From an uncultured Pseudomonadota bacterium (lineage in GTDB: Bacteria > Pseudomonadota > Alphaproteobacteria > RF32 > CAG-239): 40,624 nt of DNA. The notes beneath the pieces are model-generated. The model was not told where the DNA came from, did not search any database, and saw only the letters and a program-made list of their open reading frames with translations. The stretch lies in assembly GCA_949295005.1 (NCBI GenBank), contig CASFJL010000012.1, positions 1 through 40,624 on the forward strand. The letters run 5' to 3'. Position numbers and translations under genes: made by a program. The first letter of the stretch is position 1; every line of letters starts with the position of its first letter. Of this stretch, positions 1 through 8,378 are shown one piece after another.

Positions 1-31
1 CCTTTCCTGTTTAGATTTAGTATAAAAATTT

Positions 32-72
32 CTCCCGAAAATTGCTATCACAATCTTCGGGAGCTTTTTTTT
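32..72 (+). terminator. Rho-independent terminator of an upstream gene
   Basis: An 8-bp perfect stem (32-39 with 56-63) is followed directly by C and a run of T. It should end a transcript entering from the left; the end of that gene is at most the first few bases of the window and cannot be identified. A second weaker hairpin (74-79 with 90-95) precedes another T-run near 112. Confidence 0.8.
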
Positions 73-202
73 ACTGTCCAACTTTCGGGGGACAGATCAA
101 AGTACGGAGTTTTTTTTTGTTTAGAGGCGTTAAAAATTGCTTGTAAGTCTTGGGAAATTTGTATAGCATAAGAACATTATAGAAACAAAAGGCTTATTGA
201 AT

Positions 203-871
203 ATGATTGCAAAATTGCGTGGGGTGGTTGATACCATCGGAGAAGATTATTTTATTATTGATGTGAACGGCGTGGGATATTTGGTTTATGCTTCGGCTAA
301 AACCTTGGCTCGTTTGCACGTGGGTGAGGGGGCTTCCGTTTTGACGGAAACCGTTGTCAGAGAAGATAGTATCACATTGTTTGGCTTTGCCTCAGCCTTG
401 GAAAAAGAATGGTTTATCACTTTAACCAAAGTGCAAGGTGTGGGCGCTAAAGTTTGCTTGAGTATTCTTTCTGCCTTAACACCGTTGCAACTGGCTCAAG
501 CTGTTTCCGCGCAAGATAAAGCCTCGTTTACGCGAGCTAACGGTGTTGGTCCGAAATTGGCCGCGCGTATTGTGACTGAACTTAAAGACAAAATTGTTAC
601 TATTCCGGTAACGGCCACGGCTTCAACTTCTGAGATTGAAAAGGAGCTTAATATGGATGCAGATCAAGAAGTTAATTCTTATGAAGATAGCTTGATTGCG
701 ATGGAAAGCAATACGGCTGATAGTGAAGATGCAATTTCAGCGCTGGTTAATTTGGGCTATCAACGTATGGAAGCTTATCGCGTGGTTAATAAAGTTCAAA
801 GTGAAAATCCAAATGCGGATGTTTCCGAACTTATTCGTTTGTCCTTAAAAGAATTTGCCAAGAAAGATTAA
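203..871 (+). CDS. ruvA: Holliday junction branch migration protein RuvA
   Basis: RuvA is the junction-binding tetramer that loads the RuvB motor on Holliday junctions during recombinational repair. The 222-aa product starts MIAKLRG, the usual RuvA N-terminus of the OB-fold. Helix-hairpin-helix segments follow (VQGVGAKV and NGVGPKLAARI), then an acidic linker and a C-terminal domain III (SEDAISALVNLGYQ) that contacts RuvB. An in-frame TTG lies two codons upstream at 197, but the ATG at 203 fits the family. ruvB follows after 6 bases, so the two are probably co-transcribed. ruvC, often the preceding gene, is not visible because the window begins here. The linker is somewhat longer than in the E. 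coli protein. Confidence 0.97.
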   Translation: MIAKLRGVVDTIGEDYFIIDVNGVGYLVYASAKTLARLHVGEGASVLTETVVREDSITLFGFASALEKEWFITLTKVQGVGAKVCLSILSALTPLQLAQAVSAQDKASFTRANGVGPKLAARIVTELKDKIVTIPVTATASTSEIEKELNMDADQEVNSYEDSLIAMESNTADSEDAISALVNLGYQRMEAYRVVNKVQSENPNADVSELIRLSLKEFAKKD

Positions 872-877
872 TAATCG

Positions 878-1951
878 ATGATGAATGCCGAAAGATTGGT
901 TTCACCTCATGAAACCGAAGATGAAAAAGAAAACGGAATGCCCATAAATTTGCGTCCGCAGAGTTTGGATGATTTTGTCGGACAACGTCAAGTCTGCGAA
1001 AATTTGAAGGTTTTTATTCAAGCCGCCAAGCAACGCGGTGATGCCTTGGACCATGTGTTGCTCTTTGGTCCTCCGGGACTTGGTAAAACCACTTTGGCTT
1101 CCATTGTTGCTAAAGAACTTGGTGTTAATTTCCGTGCTACTTCGGCACCGATGATTTCAAAATCCGGTGATTTGGCAGCAATTTTGACCAACCTCGAAAA
1201 AAACGATGTTTTATTTATTGATGAAATTCACCGTCTTAATCCGGCAATAGAAGAAGTGCTTTATTCAGCGATGGAAGATTTTCAGCTCGATTTGATTATC
1301 GGAGAAGGTCCTTCAGCACGCTCGGTGCGCATTGATTTGCAGCCGTTTACGTTGGTTGGAGCAACAACGCGTTCGGGTTTATTGTCCACTCCGTTGCGCG
1401 AGCGTTTCGGTATTCCGTTGCGTCTTGATTTCTATACACCGGAAGAACTTAAACAAATTGTTATCAGAGGGGCTAATCTCTTAGGTATGCCGATTTCCGA
1501 ATCGGGGGCGATTGAAATTGCTAAACGCTCAAGAGGAACACCTCGTGTTGCCGGCCGCTTGCTTCGTCGTGTGCGTGACTTTGGTGCCGTTTGTAATGCG
1601 GCAAGTGTAGATAACAAAATTGCCGATAATGCTTTGCGTCGCTTGGATGTTGATAACTATGGTTTGGATGCTTTTGACCGCAGATACTTAAGTTGCATTT
1701 TGCAAAATTATGGCGGAGGCCCCGTGGGCGTAGATACCTTGGCGGCCGCTCTTTCAGAAGAACGAGATACCATAGAAGAAGTGATTGAGCCATTTTTGCT
1801 CAAACTCGGGTTTTTGCAAAGAACACCGCGCGGACGTGTGATTTCTGATTTGGGTTGCGAATATTTAGGCATGCCACGGGTGAAAAAATATCGTCCGCAA
1901 GCAGAGCAATTTGATTTGTTGCAAGCCATAGAAGCTGATAATAATGATTAA
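878..1951 (+). CDS. ruvB: Holliday junction DNA helicase RuvB
   Basis: RuvB is the hexameric AAA+ motor that drives branch migration with RuvA. The 357-aa product has Walker A GPPGLGKT at residues 64-71, Walker B DEIH at 115-118, a sensor segment ([18 protein letters not shown]) and an arginine-rich C-terminal winged helix ending in the conserved [11 protein letters not shown]. Two ATG codons stand in tandem at 878 and 881 and either could be used. The length is normal for the family. It lies between ruvA and ybgC, the standard alphaproteobacterial order. Confidence 0.98.
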   Translation: MMNAERLVSPHETEDEKENGMPINLRPQSLDDFVGQRQVCENLKVFIQAAKQRGDALDHVLLFGPPGLGKTTLASIVAKELGVNFRATSAPMISKSGDLAAILTNLEKNDVLFIDEIHRLNPAIEEVLYSAMEDFQLDLIIGEGPSARSVRIDLQPFTLVGATTRSGLLSTPLRERFGIPLRLDFYTPEELKQIVIRGANLLGMPISESGAIEIAKRSRGTPRVAGRLLRRVRDFGAVCNAASVDNKIADNALRRLDVDNYGLDAFDRRYLSCILQNYGGGPVGVDTLAAALSEERDTIEEVIEPFLLKLGFLQRTPRGRVISDLGCEYLGMPRVKKYRPQAEQFDLLQAIEADNND

Positions 1952-1963
1952 GGAGAAAAAATA

Positions 1964-2407
1964 ATGGGTTATGAAGTTTTGGCACCGCAAGGACAATTTC
2001 ACGGTAAAGTTTTTGCTTTTCCGGCTCGCGTTTATTATGAAGATACCGATGCCGGCGGTGTGGTTTATTACGCCAATTATCTGAAATATGCCGAAAGAGC
2101 CAGAACAGAATTTATTCGTGCACTTGGTGTTAATCAACACGAGGATTTGCAAGCAGAAGATAAATGCGGCTTCATGGTTAAAAATTTAAATATTGAATAT
2201 TTTGCGCCGGCAATTTTAGATGATTTGCTTTCTGTTACATGTGAAGTGATAAATTTGACAGGTGCACGTTTGGAGATGAAACAAGAAATTTATTGTCAGG
2301 ATAAATTGCTTGTTTCGCTCAGCGTTCAGTTGGCTCATGTCAGCTTTTCTCGCAAACGCCCGATACGCATTCCGGAAGCTTTGGTCAATAAAATTGAGAG
2401 TTTGTAA
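1964..2407 (+). CDS. ybgC: YbgC-type acyl-CoA thioesterase (Tol-Pal associated)
   Basis: A 147-aa hotdog-fold thioesterase. The N-terminal signature VYYEDTDAGGVVYYANYLKY carries the catalytic Asp of the 4-hydroxybenzoyl-CoA thioesterase/YbgC family. YbgC genes usually head the tol-pal operon, and family members hydrolyse short- or long-chain acyl-CoA near the inner membrane. The start is set by AAGGAG about 8 bases upstream of the ATG. It is 12 bases downstream of ruvB and its stop overlaps the next start by one base. Unusually, a Nudix gene and an unrelated gene separate it from tolQ. Confidence 0.93.
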   Translation: MGYEVLAPQGQFHGKVFAFPARVYYEDTDAGGVVYYANYLKYAERARTEFIRALGVNQHEDLQAEDKCGFMVKNLNIEYFAPAILDDLLSVTCEVINLTGARLEMKQEIYCQDKLLVSLSVQLAHVSFSRKRPIRIPEALVNKIESL

Positions 2408-2901
2408 TGAGTGAAAACGAGCTTGTTGATGTTATAACCATTGATAGGAAGAAAACAGGCGAAATTTTACCTCGTGGGCAGTTTTTCTCTCAGAAAAAAC
2501 ACTTTTTGAGTGTACATATTTGGATTAAAAACAGTAAAGGTCAGTTTTTGATGCAAAAAAGATTACCGACCAAAAAAGTTGACCCAAATATGTGGTCTAT
2601 TCAAGGCGGGGTGGTTGATGCCGGAGAAACTTCTTTAGCGGCGGCTAGACGGGAGACGTTAGAAGAAATCGGCTTGAAAATTGAAAATCCGGTTTTGGTG
2701 TATCAGAACCCTGAGCCTGACCCGTGGGGCGGTATGGTTGATGTGTGGCTGGCACATTCCGAAGCCAAAATTGAAGATTTGACTTTGCAGTCCAGTGAAG
2801 TTGCCGATGCGCGTTGGTTTGACATGGAAGAATTGAATTCCTATATCAAACAAGGGAAGGTTTCTCCTCATATTCTCTTTGCTTTGCCTTATGTGAAATA
2901 G
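2407..2901 (+). CDS. Nudix hydrolase
   Basis: A 164-aa protein with a complete Nudix box, GGVVDAGETSLAAARRE followed by TLEEIGL, which matches GX5EX7REUXEEXGU and supplies the Mg2+-binding glutamates. Such enzymes hydrolyse a nucleoside diphosphate linked to another group; the substrate cannot be read from sequence. The N-terminal layout (FSQKKHFLSVHIWI, then FLMQKR) resembles the YfcD/isopentenyl-diphosphate-isomerase-like branch. Its ATG overlaps the ybgC stop (TAATG), so the two are translationally coupled. No clear hairpin terminator follows, only an AT-rich stretch with a long T-run. Confidence 0.9.
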   Translation: MSENELVDVITIDRKKTGEILPRGQFFSQKKHFLSVHIWIKNSKGQFLMQKRLPTKKVDPNMWSIQGGVVDAGETSLAAARRETLEEIGLKIENPVLVYQNPEPDPWGGMVDVWLAHSEAKIEDLTLQSSEVADARWFDMEELNSYIKQGKVSPHILFALPYVK

Positions 2902-2949
2902 ATTAATTTTTTTTTTATATTTTGTTTATATATATTATATAATATTTCG

Positions 2950-2978
2950 TTGAAAATTAGACAAAAATATTGTATATT
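2950..2978 (+). promoter_or_regulatory. Sigma70-type promoter for the gene at 3013
   Basis: TTGAAA (2950-2955) and TATATT (2973-2978) are separated by 17 bases, each one mismatch from consensus. The transcript would start near 2985, just ahead of the ribosome-binding site of the downstream gene. A possible TTG start codon at 2950 is in fact the -35 box. Confidence 0.65.
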
Positions 2979-3012
2979 ATTTATTATAAATAACAATGGA
3001 AAGGGAAAAAAT

Positions 3013-3690
3013 ATGATTACACATGAACAAGCAGCGAAAATGTTTGAAGAGCCAACTATAGAGGCCGTTCCTACAGATATGAAAAGAATTGTTATTCCAG
3101 CATATGGTTTTGCTGGAGCTAAAGATGCAAAACGTCAAGAATGGGGTAATGATGGACCTTTTATGGAAGATGTAAAAGGTTTGGTTTTTGAAAACCCAAA
3201 AGATAAAGCTGAACAAGTCTTGAAGCAAAATGATGGTGTTTTGCTTTGTTATGATGCTCCGGGACGTAAAGAAAAAATTGAAACTTATTTAAAAGAAAAT
3301 CCTAAAACTTTTATGACAGCTAATACATTGCAAAAATTTATTGATTATTTAAAAAATGAAGTTGTTAATGAGGGTGGAAAGGCTGATTTGTGGGATAGTG
3401 ATGTTAATTTTGCAGCAAGTTTGAAAGATGCTCCTGCAAAAGAAGATATTAAACCTGGAATGGTCTTTTCTGCAGTTAAGAAAAAAGAAGCTTTGCTAGC
3501 TGTTTTTGTAAAAGAAGGTATCGAGTTTGAGGGGGCTGAAGGAAAAACTCAGACTGCTGGAAAAGGCGGAGCTTATCTTATTAAAGATGGTGCCGGAATG
3601 AGAATGATTCAAAAGGCCGAATTTAATAAAGCTTATTCCATTACTAAAATCCCTAATCAAAACATCAAAGATAATTCGAAAGAAATGTAA
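3013..3690 (+). CDS. Unknown soluble protein, possible PGDYF-like C-terminal domain
   Basis: A 225-aa protein without signal peptide or membrane segment; I do not recognise the full-length family. The start is chosen because GGAAAGGG lies about 9 bases before the ATG and the region upstream is a promoter. The C-terminal part (a segment around FVKEGIEFEG followed by GKGGAYLIKDG and FNKAYSI) loosely resembles small barrel domains that read a GKPGDYL motif before a closing Y-x-x-I strand. The gene has its own promoter and a strong terminator and interrupts the ybgC-tolQ order, like a cargo insertion. Its codons look more AT-rich than those of ruvAB and tolQR. Confidence is high that it is a gene and low for any function. 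Confidence 0.8.
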   Translation: MITHEQAAKMFEEPTIEAVPTDMKRIVIPAYGFAGAKDAKRQEWGNDGPFMEDVKGLVFENPKDKAEQVLKQNDGVLLCYDAPGRKEKIETYLKENPKTFMTANTLQKFIDYLKNEVVNEGGKADLWDSDVNFAASLKDAPAKEDIKPGMVFSAVKKKEALLAVFVKEGIEFEGAEGKTQTAGKGGAYLIKDGAGMRMIQKAEFNKAYSITKIPNQNIKDNSKEM

Positions 3691-3693
3691 AAT

Positions 3694-3726
3694 AAAAGGG
3701 GCTGATTATTCAGCCCCTTTTATTTT
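3694..3726 (+). terminator. Rho-independent terminator after the unknown gene at 3013
   Basis: A 12-bp perfect stem (3694-3705 with 3710-3721) with a 4-base loop; its 3' arm ends in T-rich sequence. It closes the single-gene unit that begins at the promoter at 2950. Confidence 0.88.
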
Positions 3727-3852
3727 GATGAAGGTAGTAATATTTTTTATTGAAAAAAGAGAAATAATTAATTGAATTTTTAATATTTTATGCTAATTCT
3801 TCTAATCAAGAATTTGCAAATTTAATTTTTTAGCTAAAAAAGGTATATAAAT

Positions 3853-4599
3853 ATGGAAACAGAAGCTTTGAACGAAGTGGCAACAAAAGCTGCCGAAATG
3901 TCTATGTGGGATTTGGTCTGGGCATCAGACTTAATTACCAAAGTTGTGATGATTGGTTTGATTTTTGCTTCCGTTTGGTGTTGGGCAATCATTATTGAAA
4001 AAATTGGTACTATTCGTCAAGTTAAGCAACGCTCTCGTAATTTTGAAGAAAAATTTTGGTCCGGCGGTTCTCTCGATAGATTGTATGATTCAATCGGCAA
4101 TCGTCCGCAAGACCCCATGTCAGCCATGTTTGTTTCTGCTATGCGTGAGTGGAAACGCACTAATATTTTGAAATCTAAAACAGACAGAGGTTTGCGCGGT
4201 GTTTCTTTGCAACAACGCATTGAAAAAGCCATGATGGTGTCTATGGATAAAGAGCTCGATGCTTTAGATACACGTTTGGGCTTTTTGGCATCTACCGGTT
4301 CTGTTGCTCCTTTGGTTGGTTTGTTTGGAACCGTTTGGGGTATTATCAACAGTTTTAATGCGATTGCCGCAACACAAAGCAACTCTTTGTCGGCTATGGC
4401 TCCGGGTATTGCCGAAGCTTTGTTTACAACCGCTTTTGGCTTGATTGCCGCTATTCCGGCCGTGGTCGCTTATAACAAAATTTCTTCCGATTTGGATAGA
4501 TATGCCAAACGCTTGGAAAACTTTATGGATGAGTTCTCCAGCATTTTGTCTCGTGAAATTGATGATACGGCTATTAAGGCCGAAATGGCAGGAGAATAG
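3853..4599 (+). CDS. tolQ: Tol-Pal system protein TolQ
   Basis: TolQ is the inner-membrane stator-like subunit of the Tol-Pal machine, which uses the proton motive force to help constrict the outer membrane at division. The 248-aa product has an N-terminal membrane segment (about residues 30-50), a cytoplasmic domain with GVSLQQRIEKAM, and two C-terminal membrane helices with the family motif GSVAPLVGLFGTVWGI and GIAEALFTTAFGL. The ATG follows AAAAAGG. It begins the unit tolQ-tolR-tolA after an intergenic gap of about 125 bases, so it probably has its own promoter rather than reading through the terminator at 3694. Confidence 0.96.
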   Translation: METEALNEVATKAAEMSMWDLVWASDLITKVVMIGLIFASVWCWAIIIEKIGTIRQVKQRSRNFEEKFWSGGSLDRLYDSIGNRPQDPMSAMFVSAMREWKRTNILKSKTDRGLRGVSLQQRIEKAMMVSMDKELDALDTRLGFLASTGSVAPLVGLFGTVWGIINSFNAIAATQSNSLSAMAPGIAEALFTTAFGLIAAIPAVVAYNKISSDLDRYAKRLENFMDEFSSILSREIDDTAIKAEMAGE

Positions 4600-4602
4600 T
4601 TG

Positions 4603-5037
4603 ATGCCTTTTATTCAAAAATCTCGCCGAACTCATCGCGAATATCGTCGCAACTCTGATATTAATATCACCAACTTGATGGATGTGATGATGGTGTTATT
4701 GGTGGTTTTTATGGTGGCAGCTCCGTTGATGACTTCAGGTATTGCACTTGATTTGCCTAAAGTCGGTGGAAAAGCTATGGAAGGAAAAGATACTTCCATT
4801 AACATCAGCGTGGACAAAGAAGGATATTACTATATTGGCAAAACCGAAGTTCCGGCAAATAAAATCGTGGATAAGCTCAAAGCCATTCGTAAAGAAAACA
4901 GTGAACTTACCGTGACAATTTCCGGTGATACGGGGGCGGAATATGGTCGAGTTATCGGCTTGATGGCCATCTTAAAAGAAGCCGGATTTGAAAAAGTGGG
5001 ATTGAAAACGGAACCGAAACCTCATGCAAATCGTTAA
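4603..5037 (+). CDS. tolR: Tol-Pal system protein TolR
   Basis: TolR pairs with TolQ to form the proton-conducting motor. The 144-aa product has one N-terminal membrane helix with the essential Asp in NLMDVMMVLLVVFMVAAP, then a periplasmic ExbD/TolR domain (ISVDKEGYYYIG, later YGRVIGLMAILKEAGF). A TTG overlapping the tolQ stop region at 4600 is possible, but the ATG at 4603 with AGGAG close upstream is the likelier start. The end overlaps tolA by 14 bases, which suggests translational coupling. Confidence 0.95.
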   Translation: MPFIQKSRRTHREYRRNSDINITNLMDVMMVLLVVFMVAAPLMTSGIALDLPKVGGKAMEGKDTSINISVDKEGYYYIGKTEVPANKIVDKLKAIRKENSELTVTISGDTGAEYGRVIGLMAILKEAGFEKVGLKTEPKPHANR

Positions 5038-5980
5038 AGATGAAAATATGGACAAGGCTGTCAAAAAGTCTTTGTTGCTACATTTAATCGTCTTTCTGAT
5101 GATGATAGTCGATTTGCCTTTGTTTTGGTCAAATCGTGCGACATTAAATCAAGTGCCGATTATTGTTGACTTGAAAGATGTGAAAATATCTGAAATGACC
5201 AACTTGCCGCCGAAAGCTAAGTTTGGCAAAGAAGATAAGGCTGCCTCAAAAGTCAAACGCAAGGTTGAGGAAAAATATACGAAAGATGAAGCACGCCAAG
5301 AAGAAGTGAAGTCTAAGGCAAAATCTCAAGAAGAAACCACCGAAACTAAGGAAACTCCAAAGCCGCCAAAACAAGACTTTCTCGTTGCACCGCAACCTAA
5401 AAAGCCGAAAGTTCCGGTGAAGAAGGCTGCCTCCAAGCCGGCTCCAAAACCGCAACCGAAAAAGCCGCAACCTAAAAAAGAGGCTCCCAAGCCTAAAGAT
5501 GAGCCAAAATTGGCTAATCCATTGAAGAGCTTGCTGGCATCTGTTGATGCTTTGGAGAAAGAAACCGGTAATAAGAGCGCAACCGCAACCATTAAAGAAG
5601 GAACAGATGTTGCCAATATGGGGATTGAGGGTGGAACCGGCGGTTCTTATTTCAGCGAACTTTCTATTTCTGAAATTGATGCTATTGCCGGCAGATTGCG
5701 TGCTTGTTGGAACCTTGACCCAGGTGCAATGGGCATAAAAGACATGATTATTGAGGTGCGTGTCTTCCTCAATAAAGACGGAACGGTACGTGATGCCAAA
5801 ATTTTGGATATGTCTCGTTATAATTCTGATAAGGCATTCCGTTCGGTAGCAGAAAGTGCAAGACGTGCGGTTTATGTTTGCCAGCCATATTCTATTTTTG
5901 CTAATCGCTATGCCGATAAGTATGATGTGTGGAAGACAATGCTCCTGCGCTTTAATCCGCTTGATGCCTCTATTCAATAG
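5024..5980 (+). CDS. tolA: Tol-Pal system protein TolA
   Basis: TolA spans the periplasm and couples the TolQR motor to Pal and TolB. The 318-aa product has an N-terminal membrane helix (about residues 16-36), a long Lys/Pro/Glu-rich spacer (about 55-165) with repeated KPQPKK-type units, and a C-terminal TolA/TonB-like domain (GRLRACWNLDPG, then EVRVFLNKDGTVRDAKILD). The spacer is proline-rich rather than a pure alanine/lysine helix. The start at 5024 overlaps tolR; an in-frame ATG at 5048 would remove only eight residues. tolB and pal, which usually follow, are absent: a terminator and an ABC transporter come next. Confidence 0.93.
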   Translation: MQIVKDENMDKAVKKSLLLHLIVFLMMIVDLPLFWSNRATLNQVPIIVDLKDVKISEMTNLPPKAKFGKEDKAASKVKRKVEEKYTKDEARQEEVKSKAKSQEETTETKETPKPPKQDFLVAPQPKKPKVPVKKAASKPAPKPQPKKPQPKKEAPKPKDEPKLANPLKSLLASVDALEKETGNKSATATIKEGTDVANMGIEGGTGGSYFSELSISEIDAIAGRLRACWNLDPGAMGIKDMIIEVRVFLNKDGTVRDAKILDMSRYNSDKAFRSVAESARRAVYVCQPYSIFANRYADKYDVWKTMLLRFNPLDASIQ

Positions 5981-5983
5981 CTC

Positions 5984-6022
5984 AAAAATCCCTTCTGAGT
6001 GGCAGCTATTGGGGATTTTTTT
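5984..6022 (+). terminator. Terminator of the tolQRA unit
   Basis: The arm AAAAATCCC at 5984-5992 pairs with GGGGATTTTT at 6011-6020 across a loop of about 18 bases, with the T-run as its 3' edge. It separates tolA from the ABC transporter gene and supports the absence of tolB-pal from this transcript. Confidence 0.7.
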
Positions 6023-6027
6023 GTGGC

Positions 6028-6056
6028 TTGCTTAAAACCCCAAAATGTGCTTTAAT
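6028..6056 (+). promoter_or_regulatory. Possible promoter for the ABC transporter gene
   Basis: TTGCTT (6028-6033) and TTTAAT (6051-6056) with a 17-base spacer. The -35 box is poor and the -10 box has one mismatch, so this is a tentative call supported mainly by its position between a terminator and a start codon. Confidence 0.35.
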
Positions 6057-6086
6057 AGAGGCTATCTTTTTAGGAAAGGAACTCTT

Positions 6087-7835
6087 ATGACGGTCTTAAA
6101 GCTTATCGGTAAATATCTTGGCAAAGTGAAGTTTTATTTTGTTTTGTCTTTTCTTCTTTATATTGTGAGTTTTTCTTCCGCGCGCATCAATTCTTATTTT
6201 AGTGCGCAACTCGTCGGTTTGGTGGCAGAGTTTGATGCCGATAATATGCCGATTGTCAAAGGTATTTGGCTTTTGGCTGCGTTTGGCATTACCACGATGA
6301 TGGGAAGCTTGTTTCTTTGCTTGGCACATTTTTCTGATGCCAAATTTGAACCCAAGTTTTTGGCCTCCATGCATAAAGATATGTTTATGCAAGTGCACCA
6401 ACATTCTTTGCGCTTTTTTAATGAAGAAAAAAGCGGAAATATTGAAAAAATGGTCTCCTCAATTGCATCAGGGATTTATAGTTTAAAAAGTGTTGCTCTT
6501 GCCTTAGTGATGAATTTGTGTACAGTTTGTGTAACCATTTTGATTATTGCTTTTATGAATTTTTATTTGTCTCTTTTCTTTCTTGCCGTTACGCTGTTCT
6601 TTGCTTGGCTGACAACAAAAATCAGAAAAACCATTTTTAGTAATATGCAAAATGTAACGGAATCTGAGGCAGAGCTTGGCGGTGTGTACATGGATGCGGT
6701 GATGAATGCCGCGACCGTTAAGGCTTTTGCCAATGAAAAATATGAACGCCTTTATTTTTTTCAGCGTTTAAAAAAATGGTTGCGTTTAGACCGAGATGAA
6801 AAATGCACCAGAGCAAAGCTTACTTATCGCAACAATTTTGTTTATGATGCGATGTCCTTAACCTTTTATGTGGCCACATTTTTTGCTTGGAAATATGGCA
6901 CGCTCTCGGTCGCCGATATTGTTTTTATTTTAACCTCGGTTCAAGTTTTGATAATGTCAACCAAAATGCTGAGTTATAATGTTAGCGGTATCTTTCGTGA
7001 CTATGGACAAGTCAAAAGCGGGGTGGAGTTTATCTATGCACCGCATGAGGTTGTTGATGCTCCGAATGCTAAGAATTTGAAATTGCGCAAAGCGGAAATA
7101 AAATTTGAAAATGTTGATTTCGCTTATCCTGATAAGTCTTTGTTATTTAATGGTTTTAATTTGTCTGTTGCTAATGGGCAAAAAATCGGTTTGGTCGGAA
7201 AATCGGGTTCGGGTAAGTCTACGCTCGTCAAACTTTTGGCGCGATATTATGATTTGCAAAAGGGTAAAATCACCATCAATGGCAAAGATATTGCTAAAGT
7301 GACGCAAATGAGCCTGCGCAAAAATATTGCTTTTATTCCGCAAGACCCATTGCTTTTTAATCGTACATTGATGGAAAATATTCGTTACGGTAATGTGAAT
7401 GCAACGGATGAAGAAGTGATGAAAGCTGCTAAAGAAGCATATTGCGATGTCTTTATTAAAGACTTGCCTGACGGCTACCAGTCAAAAGTAGGTGACAAGG
7501 GCGTGTTGCTCTCCGGCGGTGAACGCCAACGTATTGCCATTGCCCGCGCGATATTGAGTAAAGCACCGATTTTGGTTTTGGATGAAGCGACCTCAGCTCT
7601 GGATAGCGAGAGCGAAGTGTATATTCAAAAGTCATTAGCCAAATTGATGAAGGGCAAAACCGTGATTGCTATTGCGCATCGCTTGTCTACGCTTAAAAAT
7701 ATGGACGAGATTGTGGTTTTGCAAAAAGGAAAAATCGTGGAGCAGGGTAGCCAAGCCGAGCTTCTCAAGAAAAAAGGTGTGTTCCATCATCTTTATCAAT
7801 TGCAATCCGAAGGATTTTTGCAGTTTGGAGAATAA
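6087..7835 (+). CDS. ABC exporter, fused membrane and ATPase domains (MsbA/MDR type)
   Basis: A 582-aa half-transporter. The N-terminal two thirds hold about six membrane helices; the C-terminal ATPase has Walker A GKSGSGKST near residue 370, Q-loop IPQDPLLF, signature LSGGERQR near 475, Walker B ILVLDEATSALD, and the H-loop in IAIAHRLST. These residues are complete, so it should be an active homodimeric exporter. The substrate is not readable from sequence; lipid, peptide and drug exporters share this layout. The start at 6087 follows TAGGAAAGGA. It is a single-gene unit with a terminator on each side. Confidence 0.92.
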   Translation: MTVLKLIGKYLGKVKFYFVLSFLLYIVSFSSARINSYFSAQLVGLVAEFDADNMPIVKGIWLLAAFGITTMMGSLFLCLAHFSDAKFEPKFLASMHKDMFMQVHQHSLRFFNEEKSGNIEKMVSSIASGIYSLKSVALALVMNLCTVCVTILIIAFMNFYLSLFFLAVTLFFAWLTTKIRKTIFSNMQNVTESEAELGGVYMDAVMNAATVKAFANEKYERLYFFQRLKKWLRLDRDEKCTRAKLTYRNNFVYDAMSLTFYVATFFAWKYGTLSVADIVFILTSVQVLIMSTKMLSYNVSGIFRDYGQVKSGVEFIYAPHEVVDAPNAKNLKLRKAEIKFENVDFAYPDKSLLFNGFNLSVANGQKIGLVGKSGSGKSTLVKLLARYYDLQKGKITINGKDIAKVTQMSLRKNIAFIPQDPLLFNRTLMENIRYGNVNATDEEVMKAAKEAYCDVFIKDLPDGYQSKVGDKGVLLSGGERQRIAIARAILSKAPILVLDEATSALDSESEVYIQKSLAKLMKGKTVIAIAHRLSTLKNMDEIVVLQKGKIVEQGSQAELLKKKGVFHHLYQLQSEGFLQFGE

Positions 7836-7871
7836 CAAAAAAGCGGACTTCTTTTGAAGCCCGCTTTTGTT
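7836..7871. terminator. Bidirectional terminator between convergent genes
   Basis: A long stem built from ACAAAAAAGCGG and CCGCTTTTGT with an inner ACTTC/GAAGC pairing and a TTTT loop. Both flanks carry A/T-runs, so it can stop the exporter gene on the plus strand and the lipoprotein gene on the minus strand. Confidence 0.8.
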
Positions 7872-7876
7872 GTATG

Positions 7877-8311
7877 TTATTTAATTTTTTCCAGTCTACC
7901 GGTTGCGGTGAGTTTGAAACCACGTTGGGCAAGAGCAAGTTGTCCGGCCTCGTCATAAGTGTAAAAATAAACAAGTTCTCGTTCATTGATGCTATTGGCA
8001 TCGATAGCGGCTTCCGGTATGCCCCAAATGACGGAAATCGGCCAGGTTAGCAGATTGAGAAAACCATAGAGATATTGCTCGCTGTCTCCGGCATTGCCAG
8101 CGGCAAGATAAAAGTTGCCGACACCGGGGAGTAGGTTTAGTGCACCGGCGGCTCCGGCTTTTGCCGGTTTTTTCCAGTTGCCGACAGGTTTGTCGATTGT
8201 AATTCCCTCTGCTTCTAAATTGCGGATGGTTATTCTTTCTTGATGAGAAAGAGAGGTGCAGCCGGAAAGCAAGATTGCCGCGGCGGTGCTTAAACTTAAA
8301 AGTTTGTTCAT
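7877..8311 (-). CDS. Small lipoprotein of unknown function
   Basis: A 144-aa protein with a clear lipoprotein signal: MNKLL, a hydrophobic stretch, then the lipobox LLSGC with the lipidated Cys at residue 18. The mature part contains a glycine/alanine-rich hydrophobic hairpin (AGAAGALNLLPGVGNFYLAAGN) and a second apolar segment around FLNLLTWPISVIWGIPEAA, so it may contact the membrane beyond its lipid anchor. The start is supported by AAAGGA about 9 bases upstream. The gene lies immediately behind the terminator of the structured RNA at 8343-8575, so that element may be its leader. I do not recognise the family beyond lipoprotein. Confidence 0.85.
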   Translation of the reverse strand: MNKLLSLSTAAAILLSGCTSLSHQERITIRNLEAEGITIDKPVGNWKKPAKAGAAGALNLLPGVGNFYLAAGNAGDSEQYLYGFLNLLTWPISVIWGIPEAAIDANSINERELVYFYTYDEAGQLALAQRGFKLTATGRLEKIK

Positions 8312-8342
8312 ACGTCTAACGTCCTTTGCTAAAAGTTTGATT

Positions 8343-8378
8343 TAAAAAGCAAAACCGCCAAGAGAAAACTCGAGGCGG
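8343..8378 (-). terminator. Minus-strand terminator at the end of the structured RNA
   Basis: On the minus strand CCGCC (plus 8374-8378) pairs with GGCGG (plus 8355-8359), with an inner GAG/CTC pair, followed by TTTTGCTTTTT. It lies between the structured element and the lipoprotein start codon, the position of an attenuator or an sRNA 3' end. Confidence 0.75.

Noticed and set aside
2902-2949. Terminator after the Nudix gene
   Set aside because: There is a long T-run but no GC-containing stem in front of it, so only AT-rich DNA can be claimed.
5246-5977. Long open frame (243 codons) on the minus strand opposite tolA
   Set aside because: It mirrors the Lys/Pro-rich codons of tolA, giving Phe/Arg/Leu-rich nonsense; tolA has clear domains and operon context.
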